Part shown: piece by piece, positions 46,063 through 59,300 of the stretch
Numbering within the stretch: the stretch's first letter is position 1
Layout: the number at the start of each line of letters is the position of its first letter
Origin: Cryphonectria parasitica EP155
Taxonomy: Eukaryota > Ascomycota > Sordariomycetes > Diaporthales > Cryphonectriaceae
Reading direction: 5' to 3'
Assembly: GCF_011745365.1 (NCBI RefSeq)
Contig: NW_024468909.1
Span: forward strand, 1,488,001-1,552,000
Length of the DNA stretch: 64,000 bases
The notes under the pieces: model-generated
Seen by the model: the letters and a program-made list of their open reading frames with translations, nothing else
The model's database searches: none
Told to the model about the DNA's origin: nothing
Made by a program: the position numbers and the translations under genes

Positions 46063-49000
46063 GATTATGGGATGACGTGCCACTGAAATCAGCGCTTGAG
46101 TTGCTGCTGAGGCCGGCCTGGGTCGAGTGAATCGTTTCCAGAGTTTGAGCCCTCGTCTGCTGCAGGTCTGACAGGTCAAGACCACCAGACCAACAATGTT
46201 TCGGGCGCGGGCAAGACGACTGTGAGGGAGCAGCTCTGACTATGAGGGCGGCTTGGTGAGGGTAACAACTGGCAGATTACTAGAGGTGTATAGGCAAAGG
46301 TGGAGAGGCTGGTTGTTTGCGAAACGGGACAGCACTGCTGTATCCTGTGTACGCTCGGTGTTGACCTCTGCTGCGACCAAGTGGAGGGATTGTGTGGTTG
46401 TCCTGCGTCACGGCAGTGCCCTTTGTTTTTTGTCTTCTAGAAGAAATCGACGGTAGTTATGGTGGATTGAATATGGGGCAAGTTCCCACAAGGTTCGATG
46501 GTCCACTCGATATCGCGGTGAGAGAGGAGGGGGGGCGGAAGGATCTGTTGAGGTACGTATTTGCTGATTGACAGAATCCGCCAAATTGGGTCGAAGGGAT
46601 GAAAAAGAGAGGGGAGGAAAAGTATTATCGGCTCGAAAGAGGGAAATGGCGGAGCAGGACAATTAGAGGCAGGAAGAACGACTCTTGATGTCAACACATG
46701 ATCGACCTGATGTCCAGACCACAAACTTCGAGGGTAATGGCTATGACGGTGAGAAGGTGAGAGAGACCGTAGATGAGACGAAACGATTGCTGAAGTGGGC
46801 CGTGTCGGTCGAATATCGTGAGGCCGGTTTCTGGGGGGTTGACGAGCGGGTTGGTGGCCCTTTCTCTCTTCCAGGCTGGCTTTCAATCTTCGAGTGTACC
46901 ACTTTGGGTCGTTTGTCTCTCTGTGCGTCAAGTTGTCTCTCCTCTCTAACCTCAAGGGAAGAGGGGGGGGGGCAGTGATGAATTTGAGTAGCTGCACAGG
47001 ATCGCCAGAAGGATCGAGTTGTTCGTATGGGAAGATTAGAGGGAGGGAGGGAGGGAGAAAAAAAAGGCTGTCAAGAGAGGCCGCAAGGTCGGATCAAGTT
47101 GCCTGTGCCTTGTGGGTGGGCCCTTTCGGAAGCGATGGGCAATAGCAGACAGTGGAGAGAAAGACGACGAGCGATCAGGAGGGCCTGGAATAGCGACTAT
47201 GTGGCTAAACCAGGATGGCTGGATGAAGTATTGTGCGGGATCGGAAACGGCAAGGAGGAAGAAGGAGGATGAAAGACCCTGCTGCTGTGATAGGTTGAGT
47301 ACAAGTTCTCGGACCCAGCGACAGCCGCGCAAAGAAGTCGGTCTGTAAGGTTCGACCTCGTTGTCCCTGGGAGTGAGGAAGGAGAAGAAGGGGGTGGGGG
47401 AAGAGAAAGAAAGAGAGGCGTGCGAGTGTGTATGTGGAAGAGTGTGTAATCCAACAGGTTCACGGCGGGATCGAGAAGCGGAAAGGTGAAGGCGTGGTCG
47501 TAGGTGGTAGGTTAGGTAGGCGGTTGAGAGACGAGACGGGACCCAGGCCCCAGTGCCAATGCCAGTGTGCCAGTGACAGTGACAGTGGAGGTGCCAGCGG
47601 CCCAGGGTCAGCGGGAAAAGATTAGCGAGGGCAAAAAGACGAATAAGAGACAGGCCCAAGAAGTGTCGAGGATGAGGGAGCGAGAGGGCGGAGGGGGAAA
47701 TAGAGAGCGAGCGAGGAGCAGGGGCTCAAGGATACAAGGATAAACCCCCAGGGATGAGTTGCAGGTTGCAGGGGATCCAGGCGCCAGTGTGCCTCACAAG
47801 CGCGGATGTGCCAGGCAATGCTGACCAGGGTCACCAGGTACGACCAGGGTCCAACCAGCCACTACGGAGACGAGATAAATGGGGTACACCAAGAACCGGG
47901 ACAGGAAGTTGCGGCTGGAGGTTGGTGGGTCTAAATAGCAGCCAATAAGACAAGAGGGGAGGGTGGAAGGGGGCAAAGCGTGGCAATGTGAGAGTGCAGA
48001 GCCAGAGCCCGTCAATCTCCAGAAATAGAGTACCCCCCAAAGGCGAAAAATCCCCTCCCCCAAATCCCTTCTCAAAGAAAGAAAGGAAGGGGGAGGGGGG
48101 GGGAAGACCATTGGCAAAGTGACGGTTCGCCGTGCCCGATGCGGACGTGACTGGAATTGTGTCCTTGTCGGCCTTATTACTACTGTGTACGGCACGGAGG
48201 GGCCGTGGTGCGTTGGTGCATAGTACACAGTACCACGTTAATAGCAATATTAACAGTTACCACAAGTACCATGAAATGTACCATTGGTATGTATGTATAC
48301 GTATTACAATAGTAGGTGCTATGGTAGTATTCAGTCGCAACGCAAGGGCCCCACGATCTGTAGATGAGATCGGCGGGCTTGCCTGTGGACTCCTCAATCA
48401 TCTCTTCCAAAGAGCGTCCTGAACCGGTCCTGGCTTCATTACCGAGCCGCTGTAAAACGAGTAGGAAGGAATGTCCTCTTCAAACATGGGGTTAGGTGAT
48501 CATGATGGAAGAGGAAGGGGGAAGGGAAGAGAATAGAAAAAGCAAGCACGAGCCCCCAAGTCCTTCCCCCGACCTCGAAGACGTCGGGGGTTGGGGAAAT
48601 TAACAGGCTGGGGGGTATCACCTCGCTCGGTGGACGCTCGCAGCAGGCTCTGCTCTCTGTCTCCTTCTCTCCCTCCTGCGCAGTACAATATTATAGTGCA
48701 GTAGGACTGTGTACTAACTAACTCAGTAGCCTGACATGGTATACAGTAGCCTCTGGAGTGGCACCGCGGGCAATTCGAAACAACCGACTATTTTTAGCAA
48801 GATCACGGCGGTAAACGGCTGCCCAGCTCAGCCAATGAAGTGAGGCGGAGCTTCCTTGAGGTCCCCACCTCAGAAGCGTCGTGGTGGGTCTAGACGGTGG
48901 GAAAGAAGAGGAAGACACGCAAGCTACTGTGTCCTACTATAGAACCGTCCCATGAGATTGCATTGTTCCCTATCGAGCCAGGCCAGGGGAACAAGGAGAA

Positions 49001-49165
49001 AGGAAAAGAAAGAGACCAGGAAGGCGATCAAAACCCAAGGAGAGGGAGAAGCAGCACAGAAAAAGAGGGAAAGAGGGATAGAGGGAGTGTGTGTGAGAAG
49101 TGGGTCAGAAGGAAAGATCGAGCCTCTTAGTCAGGGCAGGGGCGTGACCTTGGTGATGTACCACA

Positions 49166-49176
49166 GTACTATGGTA
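49166..49176 (-). repeat. TACCATAGTAC motif, copy 3
   Basis: The exact 11-mer in reverse orientation, within AGTACTATGGTACTATGG. Confidence 0.8.
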
Positions 49177-51636
49177 CTATGGCTGATCGTCCTGAATTGA
49201 GTTTCAAACCTGAGGTCCTACCGTCCCCCCTCTTCGTCCTTCTCCTGTGCTTCTCCTCCACTCTTTTGCTCGCCCTCCTCAGCAATCTTCGTCTACATTG
49301 TATGTGTACTACTCCACGCCCACTTTTACCCAATCCAGGAATGTGGCCACACCCGTAGACCAAGTGCAACCAGATCTACGGTACTGCACTTGATTCGAGA
49401 TAGGATTCAGTGCCCACCACGGAGATCTTCTAACCGAGGCACACACTCTTACCATAATGTACCTAGCAGATATCACATACTACATGTTACCATTCATCCC
49501 GAGCACATCAGCCCTGAGTGGCAGGACGCAAAGCCTCCATCTGGTTCCCACCTTCCGGAGACGGGGGACAGATCTTGCTATCGCCTCACACGTCTTCAGC
49601 TGATCGCGCCTTGCCCCGCCCTGCTTGACTCTGACCCGACCTGACCTGACCTTGCCTAACGCTCACCTGTTCGTTTGTTCATCCATCGACGACCCCAGAC
49701 CGACAATGTATCGTCTGTGGCCAGCCCGGGCCTGGTGGGCTCAGCAGAGTCTAGGCTTCTGCATCTCCAGTCGACCTAAGACCCAGCCATACTCGTCTAA
49801 CTTCAGCCTCCTCCTGAACACCCGTGAGCGGAGGCTGGCCCCTCCTCCACACGACACCTCAGACCCGGAGCCGAACTGTGCTAGCCAACAGATCCGCCTT
49901 GACCGCCTTGTTTAGGTTTGGTCGAGCTCGGTCTACTGCCGTGCGTGCTTCATCACCGGCCACCTGGCACACATACTATGGTTTCCTTCCCCCGCTTCCC
50001 AAGGCAACGGGGGTAGAAACGAAACACGGGCAAATCTCAAGGGCGTTCCCCAGCCACACGGTTATGACGTGGTTTTGTTGACTCTCGCGTCCACACTGGC
50101 CAGATAGGTAGCTTGGCCAAACCTTCTCATCGTGACTGTTTTGTGTCTGACGAGCACGAGCGCGAACGCCTCTCCAGATGGGATCGGATGGACGCACCAG
50201 GGATCTTCCTTGCATCGGCCGTCAGGTATGATAACCCCCCAGTGAGAGGCAAAATGGCCACAGTCATCTCCAAATTGTCAAACTTCAAAATCCTTCCTCT
50301 CGTCGTGAGAGCACAAAAGTTGCACGAGCCATCGTCTAGCCCTCGTCATGTTCCCACGAGTGGCCGCGCCTCTCGAAACCAGGACGACATTGATTGCGCC
50401 CGTGCCGGCTGTTGCTTTTTTTTTTGCCCCATCCCCCCCCCCCACAGTCTAGCCAGCACGAGCACTGTTTACTTGTGTCAGAAGATGGAGCCAAACCTGA
50501 AACACGGAGACGCATTGTGAGGGGTCTTGACCAACCGTTATTGGGAAGATACAAGCCACCCCGGCTAGGCAATCAGAGTTCAGGCTGATTCCGCCCTCGT
50601 GACATGGCGGAAGGTCTCTATTGTTGTACCAAGTGCTCAGATGACTGAACGTCAAACTACAGTACCTCAGGGACCGTTTAGTGGGTGAGCAACTTTGTCG
50701 GACGAATTGCCAACAAGTCAGCGAACCGTGCCCACCGACCAACACTGCCGCCTCCACCGGTCGCCCACTATGAACGACACCGGGTTCACTGCATCTTCTT
50801 GCAATACGCCTCGACCAGGCTTCCCATGACTTCCTGCATCTCACTGGTGCTTAAGGAAATGCGCCTCATCTTTACGAATTATTGCTGCGCATGCGCTTAC
50901 TTGGCGGCTTACGCGTGTATTCTCTTGGCCCTCTCGTTGCTCTTCCGCCTGTCCTCAGCCAGCAATCCGTGACAGCGGGTGAGGCTGATGGATGGAGTGG
51001 GCTAAACCCGTTGTCCCTGAGATTCGGAGACGGGGGTTGCCCGTACAGACTGCGGTAGGAACCCCCACCGACAATTCTATTTTCTTCGTGCTTCGTTACC
51101 CTAGAAGCGTGATGGAGGAAGAGGTTCATGAGATCCTGGCTGTGTGTGTATGGATGACGAGGCAGAATGACTAAGAATAGCCATTCGACTGCTCCATGTT
51201 CATCGACTTTTGTGTGAAGACGATCAACTGTCTACAATTGCGGTGAACGGGGGAAATCCATCTGTCTTCGTCCATCCCCACGGGGCCATCGATGGATGCT
51301 GTCAGAGTCAGAGGCAGAGTGACGACATGTATCAGACGGGACGGCTCCAAAATTGCGCTGAATCATGCTTAATTTGCGCACAGGCATGAAGCGCAGACAC
51401 GAGAGAGGAGAGCGAGACGGAGACGCAACCCAGCTAGGTGCTTTTCCTCATAGTACGAACGCGCTCACAGACGCCGATCCAGAATTCAAGGTAAGTTCCG
51501 CATTTGTTTTACTGCACGGCTCGGCGTGCCCTGCTCCGAATACATCATCATGACCAACGGTGCGGCAGCAAGCGCGCCGCGCTCGCCTTGGCATCTTGTC
51601 GACTTTCGCTTGACTTCATGGGTTCGGTGGCCGGGA

Positions 51637-51666
51637 AATTTGGCCTCCTAGAATTTGGCCTCCTAG
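51637..51666. repeat. Tandem duplication of 15 nt
   Basis: Two perfect adjacent copies of AATTTGGCCTCCTAG. Confidence 0.9.
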
Positions 51667-52635
51667 TCGAGGTTTGCAAGGGATCGTGACAGTTTCATGA
51701 GTTCATCGACTAGAGAGAAATTGAAGGAAAAGGCAAAATAAGTCCCCACGCCGGGGGTTTAGTCTTCCTCCTGGACTATCTTCCACCCATGTTCTAGTGT
51801 CTCGCCCACTGCAACAGCACAGACGATTTAGACCTGCGCGAGCGCCTTATGCAGCCCTAAGTCTACAACTCAAACTCAACCAGGTCAATAATGTGTCTGA
51901 TGGCTCGGGAACGTCGATCGTCAGCCGTTATACTACTGCGGTACTCTCAGCTGCAGTTGAACAATTCCCCCCAAAACAACCTTCAATTACGGTTCACTAC
52001 TTCACGAACAATGAAACAGGACTAGCCGCATTTGACGAACTCTAAAGGGTTTCAAGCCCGAGGGAAGGAGCCAAGAAGCAGGCAAAGACAGGGAGCAAAA
52101 TTTTGAATCAGGCCAGCCTAGCAGTTCTGTCGTCTGATTGTGATGTTGATGGGATGACCTTGACGGTGATCATACTACGGCTCTCATCCAACATCAAGAT
52201 GACCTTCAACCCTCTCGGAACTCCGGAGGGGCTTGGCCGCCTGGTAGGCTTCATGAGCTTGGTCCGCCATGACCATGAGGAGGATACTGCTGCCGATTCG
52301 GAAGACTGAGTTTTTGTTGGCCCACGTGCCTACCTATACTGGCTGAAAGCCGGAGCTGAAGTCAGTCTCGCCCGGTCCGGGACGCCGGCAATATCGGACC
52401 ATTCTGTTGTGGCAAGGCTCCCGGCTCCGACGTACAGTCTTTTGGTTGGACACTTTCGGAACGGTTCATTTACAGAGCTACTTGAGTGAATCGGGTTCAC
52501 AAAATCGTATTGTGTGTTTGCCGACGGGGACTATCATGCCAGATGGATGAGCGCTGTTCGTACGGCAATGGTGCGCGTCCCCTATGCTGGATTACTCCTC
52601 GAAAATGATCACGTGAACGGGCTTTTTTTCCACCA

Positions 52636-53395
52636 TCAGAAGGTGATCCTACCATGTAATAGGTAGTATGCGAGTTCTAAATAGGTAGCACCATTCAAGT
52701 GGTTGTGTACAATCTGGTCATGCCTCCACGTAATTATTTCGCGAGTTCGAAGTCTGATATCGTCTACAGGTTGCCTGATCCGCAACACTAGAATGGTCGT
52801 ACCCTCAAGTCCCGACTTCTTATCATCAGCCCGCGCCTTGCTGAAGAAGACTTGGGGACATGAATACCCTTTTTGCTTTGGCATCGTCTGTAATATGACT
52901 TTTAGATTCCGTCAGAGCAATATCACTGTTGCCGTCTTCGCTGGCTGGCCACCCGCCACTAGATACCTCAGTTTCGCAATTGCAAGCAATGGTCAACGTA
53001 CCACTTGATATCATAACCAGACACTCACAGATTGAAAGTCGAGAGTTCCCTGCATGTGAGGTACCGCTCTTGCTCAACTTCACATGGTTTTATGGCGCAG
53101 ACTTTTGAGAACGCCCAACGACGAAATGGCAGCAGTTGATTTTGCCAGACTCCAGTCAATTATAACGGTGTCTGCCGTGCTCGTCTTTCTCAGTAAACAA
53201 ATGCCTAAGGAACCCATTTGAATCCTGCTGATGTATCCTATAGACGTGAGGCCGGTCGATAACCGAAAGGAGCTCCCCATGAGATACTTCTGAACCATGA
53301 ACTTAGCTTCCAGCATGATGGACTGTTGGTGGAAAGTATGGCGTAGCATCCTCAAAGGGGACATTTTTCTTCTCGAGTCCCAATTGCGCCTTGAT
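52636..53395 (-). pseudogene. Candidate decayed protein-coding gene (unrecognised family)
   Basis: On the minus strand one frame from 53395 to about 53093 reads like a real protein but is broken by in-frame stops at 53303-53305 (TAA) and 53156-53158 (TGA). The TAA could derive from CAA and the TGA from TGG by single transitions. Fragments include NVPFEDATPYFPPTVHHAG and LLSVIDRPHVYRIHQQDSN. The continuation (PCEVEQERYLTCRELSTF) is in another frame and ends at a good donor GTGAGT (53028). A possible last exon (52636-52887) follows a TATTACAG acceptor. A TAG directly before 53395 may itself be an acceptor. I do not recognise the family. A small secreted protein is one guess. Confidence is low because it rests on reading composition by eye. 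Confidence 0.35.
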
Positions 53396-53408
53396 CTATT
53401 CTTATACC

Positions 53409-53457
53409 TATACATGTGTATATGTATGTGTACATGTATGTGTATATGTATATATAG
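53409..53457. repeat. Imperfect TATG/TGTA microsatellite
   Basis: This is an alternating purine-pyrimidine stretch made of TATG, TGTA and TACATG units. Confidence 0.85.
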
Positions 53458-54483
53458 ACGACAAGACCATTGGCTGTTGAATGAGAGAATAGCTTTACTT
53501 CAATCCGTTTGGTAACCGCTTACATAGAACAAATCTGGTCAGATGATGCTCGAGACTGGCCAGGCTGCACCGGATTTTGTCTCTCTTCGGCTTCATCGTC
53601 TCTCGATTTCCATCTGATTTTACTTTGGTCCACTCATTCCCACGCCCAGTTGTCAATTACCTACATCGTGTCTGTGGGAACGCAGAGCTATGATTTCTGG
53701 ATCCTCAGCCTTGAGCAACACCTTCTCCCCTAGACATCCTACGCGGCTGTCCAAAGGAGATATTGACGACTATTTTTGTTGTGCCATAGTCCTGGATTTA
53801 CTTACGTTCCTGGCGTGGTCCGGCCCTCGACCCAATTACTATGGCTATATGAAGAGAGAGGGGCTTCCCGTAACTTTAATTCTGGTCATATGTGCACTCC
53901 TCGTTCATAGTTTCTGCGTAGCCGGGTTGCCCTTCCACATTGCCTGAGCAGTTATGTTGTGTGCCTACGGGCTTCTAGGTAGGCTGTGCAAGTTCGAGTC
54001 GACTCTCGCAGCAGAAACTATGAAAACACGCCACAGGAGACTGCAGCCAAGAGCGTTGCCCGCAGAGACAAACTTGGTGCACCTGGAGCCACGCAATCCC
54101 GATTTCTTTTTTTCTTCCTTTTCCGAAGTAGAGAGGCATGTTGTCTAGGCGAGTGTCATTTCGTATACTCATGATAATGTGGCAAGGTGATCGGTCAGTC
54201 TACCGGTGTTCTTCTAGACAAAAGGGAGGTCTCCAACGGCTCGGGCCTAGTGTGGACCATTAGGGTCATTCACACGTGGTAGGGTTATCTTCTCTTGGCA
54301 CGGAATACCTCAGGATTTTTATATATTGCTGGTCTTCTGGAATATTGATGGGGATGGCGATTGAAGAATAACGGCGTGTCCGCGAGAGTGGAAAAGGGGT
54401 TGCTGCTTACCATAGCAATTAAGCACTAAGTAATGACGGCCTGTGCCGCGACTCATGCTGTACCATATCACTAATGATGTACA

Positions 54484-54494
54484 TACCATAGTAC
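54484..54494 (+). repeat. TACCATAGTAC motif, copy 4
   Basis: An exact 11-mer within CATACCATAGTACCACAG. Confidence 0.8.
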
Positions 54495-55614
54495 CACAGA
54501 ACCTAAACTATAACGTGCAAGCACCGTTTAGGGAGCTGCCGCTGTCAGCCCAAAGTATCCATCATCACATCACCGTCCTATCCACTCCATCCACCAATCG
54601 TCCACCCCCATTCGAATCCACACACAACGGACAAAGAACCCATAATTCCTGCGAATTGGGAAGATTGGCACCCCACCTTGATATATGCGCGAAAAACAGC
54701 CAGCTGCATGTAATTTTGATAGACGAGGGAGGCACAGATGGGTCAGAGAGCCCAATCGTGTCAGCCTGCAACCACACACTTCAATCTCCTCTGCCCGGGT
54801 TACTCTTCGGTCAAGACACGGCCCCTGCCGAGTGGATAACCTTTTCGTCAGAGAAGGTGGGGAGGGAGGGATGGAAAAAAAATAGTAGAAGAAAGAGAGA
54901 AAAAAGGTGTGACTGCTTGTAGAGCACATCGCAGCTTGCATCGCATCACAGTGCAGTGCAGCGTACTACTGCAAGAAGTACCAATGTTGGGGACATGGCT
55001 GTAATGCAACCAACCCCTCTTTCTTTTCTGTTGTAGTCGTGGTCGTGGTCGTTTTTAGGAGGTTTCGCCCAGACTTGCTTGAATGTCCCACTTCATGGGA
55101 TTGTGCTCTCGTTCCTGTCTAGAAGCGGAAGTGTAATTTCGAGATATCGATATCGCTGATTTTACGATATTGACTGACTCCCCTTTGGGCTCGATTGCCT
55201 ACTACTTTTACGGTGGGCCGCAACACACACGCCTCGACAGCAATTGATTCCTTGTTCGTTCTCTTAATTTTTCTTGAGCAGCAATTGGCCACCAGATTCG
55301 CTTACGCGCTGGAATCACCACCGGGGATCGTGTGAACCCTCATTACTGTATATTCCTAGAGCGAACATATCCAACACTGCCGGGCTTCCCCTTATTTATT
55401 TATTCTAATTTTCAGTTTTCTTCTGTTCCCCCCTTCTTGATTTGGTACTGTCATGCCAACAAAGACGACGAATTGACGAAGCCCCGTTGATGGGACCAAG
55501 AAGAGGGGCAGACGGAGGGCAGCTGTTCAACCTTGGTACCATTGGAATCTTGGATTCTTCTCTTCTCTCTCTAGACAGACACATCTTGGTGCGACAGCAA
55601 CACTGCTGTGGGCA

Positions 55615-56352
55615 ATGGCTCCTCCAGAACAATCAAAAGAGGCAGTAGGTGGTTCACCACCACCAGAGCCACCGACCTGTGACGAGGTCGGATCTGGATC
55701 TGGCGACAGGGCTGTCCAGCTCCAAGCCGTCGTTTCGCATCCTCACCTTGCCCAGGCTCAGCCTCAACCCCAGACCGAGACCCAGAGTCTCGAAACAGGC
55801 GCTGCCAAAAATGCAGACTCTAGTACTACTGTCATTACTGTCGGCGGGCACGACAATCACGACAACCACTCTACGATACCCCCGTCGCCAGGAGATGCAG
55901 ACACAGCAACAGCAGCAGCAGACAATTCCTCCTCCCCCTCCTCCTCGCACATACACATGCACAGGCTCAATCACTCGCCCTCCAAACTCCCTGCATTCCG
56001 CTTCGCCGACCGCAGCTCTCGCTCGTGGGGTCGGAGTGCTGGTGGTGTGCTGCTCGGCTCGCTGCAGAATCACCACTCCCTGCAGGTGCCCATCCAGGCC
56101 GTCTCACATCACCTACCAGATCCCAGCGGATTCCCTGCAGGGGGTAGCAAGCTCACCCCACCAGCGAATCCAGGTCCCCTTTTAGTGGGCACGGCAGCGC
56201 ACCACCTCCCCCAAAATACCACCAGCACCCTGGAAAATAGCACGGGATGCAGCAGCAGCAGCAGTCAAGGCCCTCCTCCAGCTGCCTCCGCATCGGCCTC
56301 GCCCTCCCCCTTACCCACGCTCCCTAGTGCTGGTGCCAGTGATACTGCCAGA

Positions 56353-56391
<39 letters not shown>

Positions 56392-59300
56392 TCTACTACT
56401 ACCACCACCCCCACTGCTGCTACTACTACCACTGCCACTGGCACTGCTACTACACTCCCGCCAACACTTGCTGCACAGCACCTGCTAATACCGGCACCCG
56501 TGACCGAAAGCGACAATCAACGCCAGGACGCTCACGCTCCTACGTCAGCCGACTCGCTGCGCTCACCCTCATCCACCACCTCGCCCGATCAGAAGAGCCA
56601 CCAGAGGTCGCGAGCGTCGACGTACGAGACTGCCTCCGCCTCGGCTCCCGTCACCCCAAACGCCACAGAAACGAAGCGACCTGCCTCTTCACGAATTGAC
56701 GAGTCGAATACCACGACCATCTCGACTCTAGCCGCCGTCGTCAACGCCGCCCCCGACTCCTTCTCCTCCTCAGCGCCCCCTACTCCTCAATCGCAGGCCG
56801 ACACGGAGTCGTCGCCCTGCTTTTACACGCCCATCACCCGTTCGCGAACACGCCGCCGAGATTCCTCGAGGGACTCGTGCAGCGCGCCGTCATCTCTCAC
56901 TTCGCGAGGACGGCAGAAGGAGGACGAGCCCACGCCGGGGTCCTCGACCAAGGAGTGGACCCACGGCCATCGCGGGCTCATATCGCCCAAGGCCCTGGCC
57001 TCAACCTTTACAGATGAAATCAAGGAGGTTGCTGTTCCACGACGACGGAGATCGAGCACATCGAGACCACTCATATCGAACAGACGATCAGCATCCACGC
57101 CCTGCTCTGCGACGACCCCTGGCCGCAATCCCCCCCTGCTACGCACCCTTCGCCCGTCGTCAGGCTCCCGCAAGAGCTCCGCACCCGACATGAGTAAATC
57201 ATCCTATCGCTACTACGACGATGGTGACGACTACCTGCAGGGCGCAAACCACAGAGATCACTCACTACGGGCGCTTGAGGGCCGGGCTGGCAACGACTGG
57301 TCGCGAGACGCTGCGCCGCCGGATGGTGAGGATGAGACCCCGGAGAGCGAGAACAATACGGCAGATATCTTTATGCGAATCGCGCGGGAGGACTCGTCCA
57401 CCTCGCTGCCCCGGCCAAAACCGAATAACGGACGCGCCGAGGAGGAATCAAGCGGCACAGTGGTAAGTCTCTTGCTCTTCTTCTCCTTCGATTTCTTGCG
57501 CCCGCGGCTCGTCTTCTCTAGATGTCAGCATGGTGTATCGGTGCCGTTCCAATCATCATTGGCTGGATGGAGTAGCGGTTCCTGGGTCTCCATTGAGGGG
57601 GTTCCAGCAGGTTATGAGTCGATGTGGAGACTTCCTCAATTGCGACCTTGTCTCGGCTCGCTGCTTGTGTACCTGGGCAGATCACCCTTCATCTCTCTTG
57701 ATAGGAAAGATTGTATTACACACACAGACAAACACACACTTTATTTCCCTTATCACCTCCCGACGGTTGAGCAGTAGCGCGTTTCTTGGGGAATCAAAGA
57801 GAGATTTGCATGGAAACTGACAGTTTACAGTCTCGCGTTGTGCGCCGCCAACGGCCAAACTCTGGATATTATGGTGGATCTTCAGCAGCAGCGCAGAGAC
57901 CTGCCACCCCACCCTCGATTTCTCGACGTGTGTCCGACCACCAGCAGCAGGCGCCTTCATCTCGTACAAGGCGAGCACCGGAGGAACAGTCTGAGCACAA
58001 TGGCAACCGGGATTCGTCATACCAGAGCAGTGTGGTAGGCCGTCCTTCTCTGAAATTGGACTCAGCCGCACGGGCGCCGACCAGAATGCCAGCCTTGAAG
58101 CCGTCCCCGATCACACCGCGCACGCAGAGCGTTCTTGACAACTCGAGCGACAGAAGTTCCATCTTTGCGCGGCGGCCATCAACCAAGGCTGGCGACCACA
58201 GCCGTTCCTCGTCCATTCGCCAACCTACGGGGCTGTCTAAATCCTTTACCTCTTCCTCGACGATGACCCTGAGAAATGGGGATGCCTCGCACCAGGTGGG
58301 CGGAGGGCAGCTTCCCGAGGCATCTGAATCGTCCAACTCTACCGCAGCGCCGTCAACGGTCTGGGATGAGCTCGACGAGCTGAAGTCGCGAATTCACCGG
58401 CTGGAGCTGACTGGCAAGATTCCCAAGACCTCAGGCGCAGCCATCTCGAGAATATCGGACGAGAGGCCGCCCACGTCGGGCACTGGTGCCACCACGCTCT
58501 CAGGCTCGCCGAAACGCGCGCCAGGCGTTGGCGATTCGCAGACAGAAATCGTCAGCCTCTCGGCGTCTCGAAAGGAGACGCAGCCATTACTGCGGTCTGC
58601 CCTTGCCAAGACAAAGCCATTCGTGAGCTCTGATGTCTATGATGCTATCGAGGCGGCCGCCAACGATGCATCTTCTCTGTCGCAACTAATGGGCACAACA
58701 GGCCAGCCAGGCCCTATCTCGAGCGGCGCAAGTACCATCGGGCTCGGGGGCTCCAGTACGATCACGGACCGACAGCTGCGGAAGAAGGCAGAGAGCATCT
58801 GTCGGAATCTGACGGAGCTGTGCGTGGCCCTCACAGAGGAGGGATCCCAGCGGAAGAACACATCGTTGTCAAGACCACAGACGCGGGGTACTGCGGGCAC
58901 CAGAGAAGACGACATGCCAAATAGCCCGCCGACCATGAAGGTTTTCACCGGGCGGAAGAGCGCCGGGCCGGATGAGCCCCTTCCCAGCGTGGAGGAGTTC
59001 AGCAGTCCTAGGGTGACCAGGCTGGAGAAGAGAGCGACGTTCAACTTTACGGGAATGAACGGTGCATCTTCCAGCATGGCGGGGCCGAGGTATGCATCCA
59101 GCGTGCTCGGCGGTGAGGAGGGCCGCAAATCATCTCTGGTGGTGTCACGGGCACGGCGTGGTGTGACAGAAGAGCCCGACGACCAGGGCCGGAAGACGGC
59201 ACTGCTGAGGACCCGACGAGCATTTACTGCAGAAGCCGAGGACGCGGAGGACCCTGAAGAGACGCGGCGCATGTCGTTTGCGATCGCGCCACGGCGCGTG

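Larger units (their letters stand above)
46063..55614. other. 9.5-kb gene-poor region
   Basis: The left 1-3 kb is GA-rich on the plus strand (CT-rich on the minus strand) and is probably the leader and promoter of the phosphatase gene. Beyond about 49 kb no intact gene is supported. The region contains homopolymers (46963-46972, about 48098-48107, 50433-50443), two copies of TACCATAGTAC (49166 and 54484), a 15-nt tandem duplication (51637-51666), a decayed reading frame (52636-53395) and an AT/GT repeat (53409-53457). The last 300 bases lead into the plus-strand gene at 55615. Confidence 0.5.

Noticed and set aside
46063..46185. In-frame N-terminal extension of the phosphatase
   Set aside because: There is no ATG and a likely splice acceptor lies inside, so the ATG at 46062 is preferred.
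46437..46997. 186-codon minus-strand ORF upstream of the phosphatase
   Set aside because: Its composition (Ser/Pro/Arg from CT-rich DNA) fits a leader. I found no join to the phosphatase frame.
48567..48592. Small hairpin CCCCCGAC / GTCGGGGG
   Set aside because: Stem of 8 bp with no T-run or nearby gene context. Such hairpins are expected by chance in GC-rich DNA.
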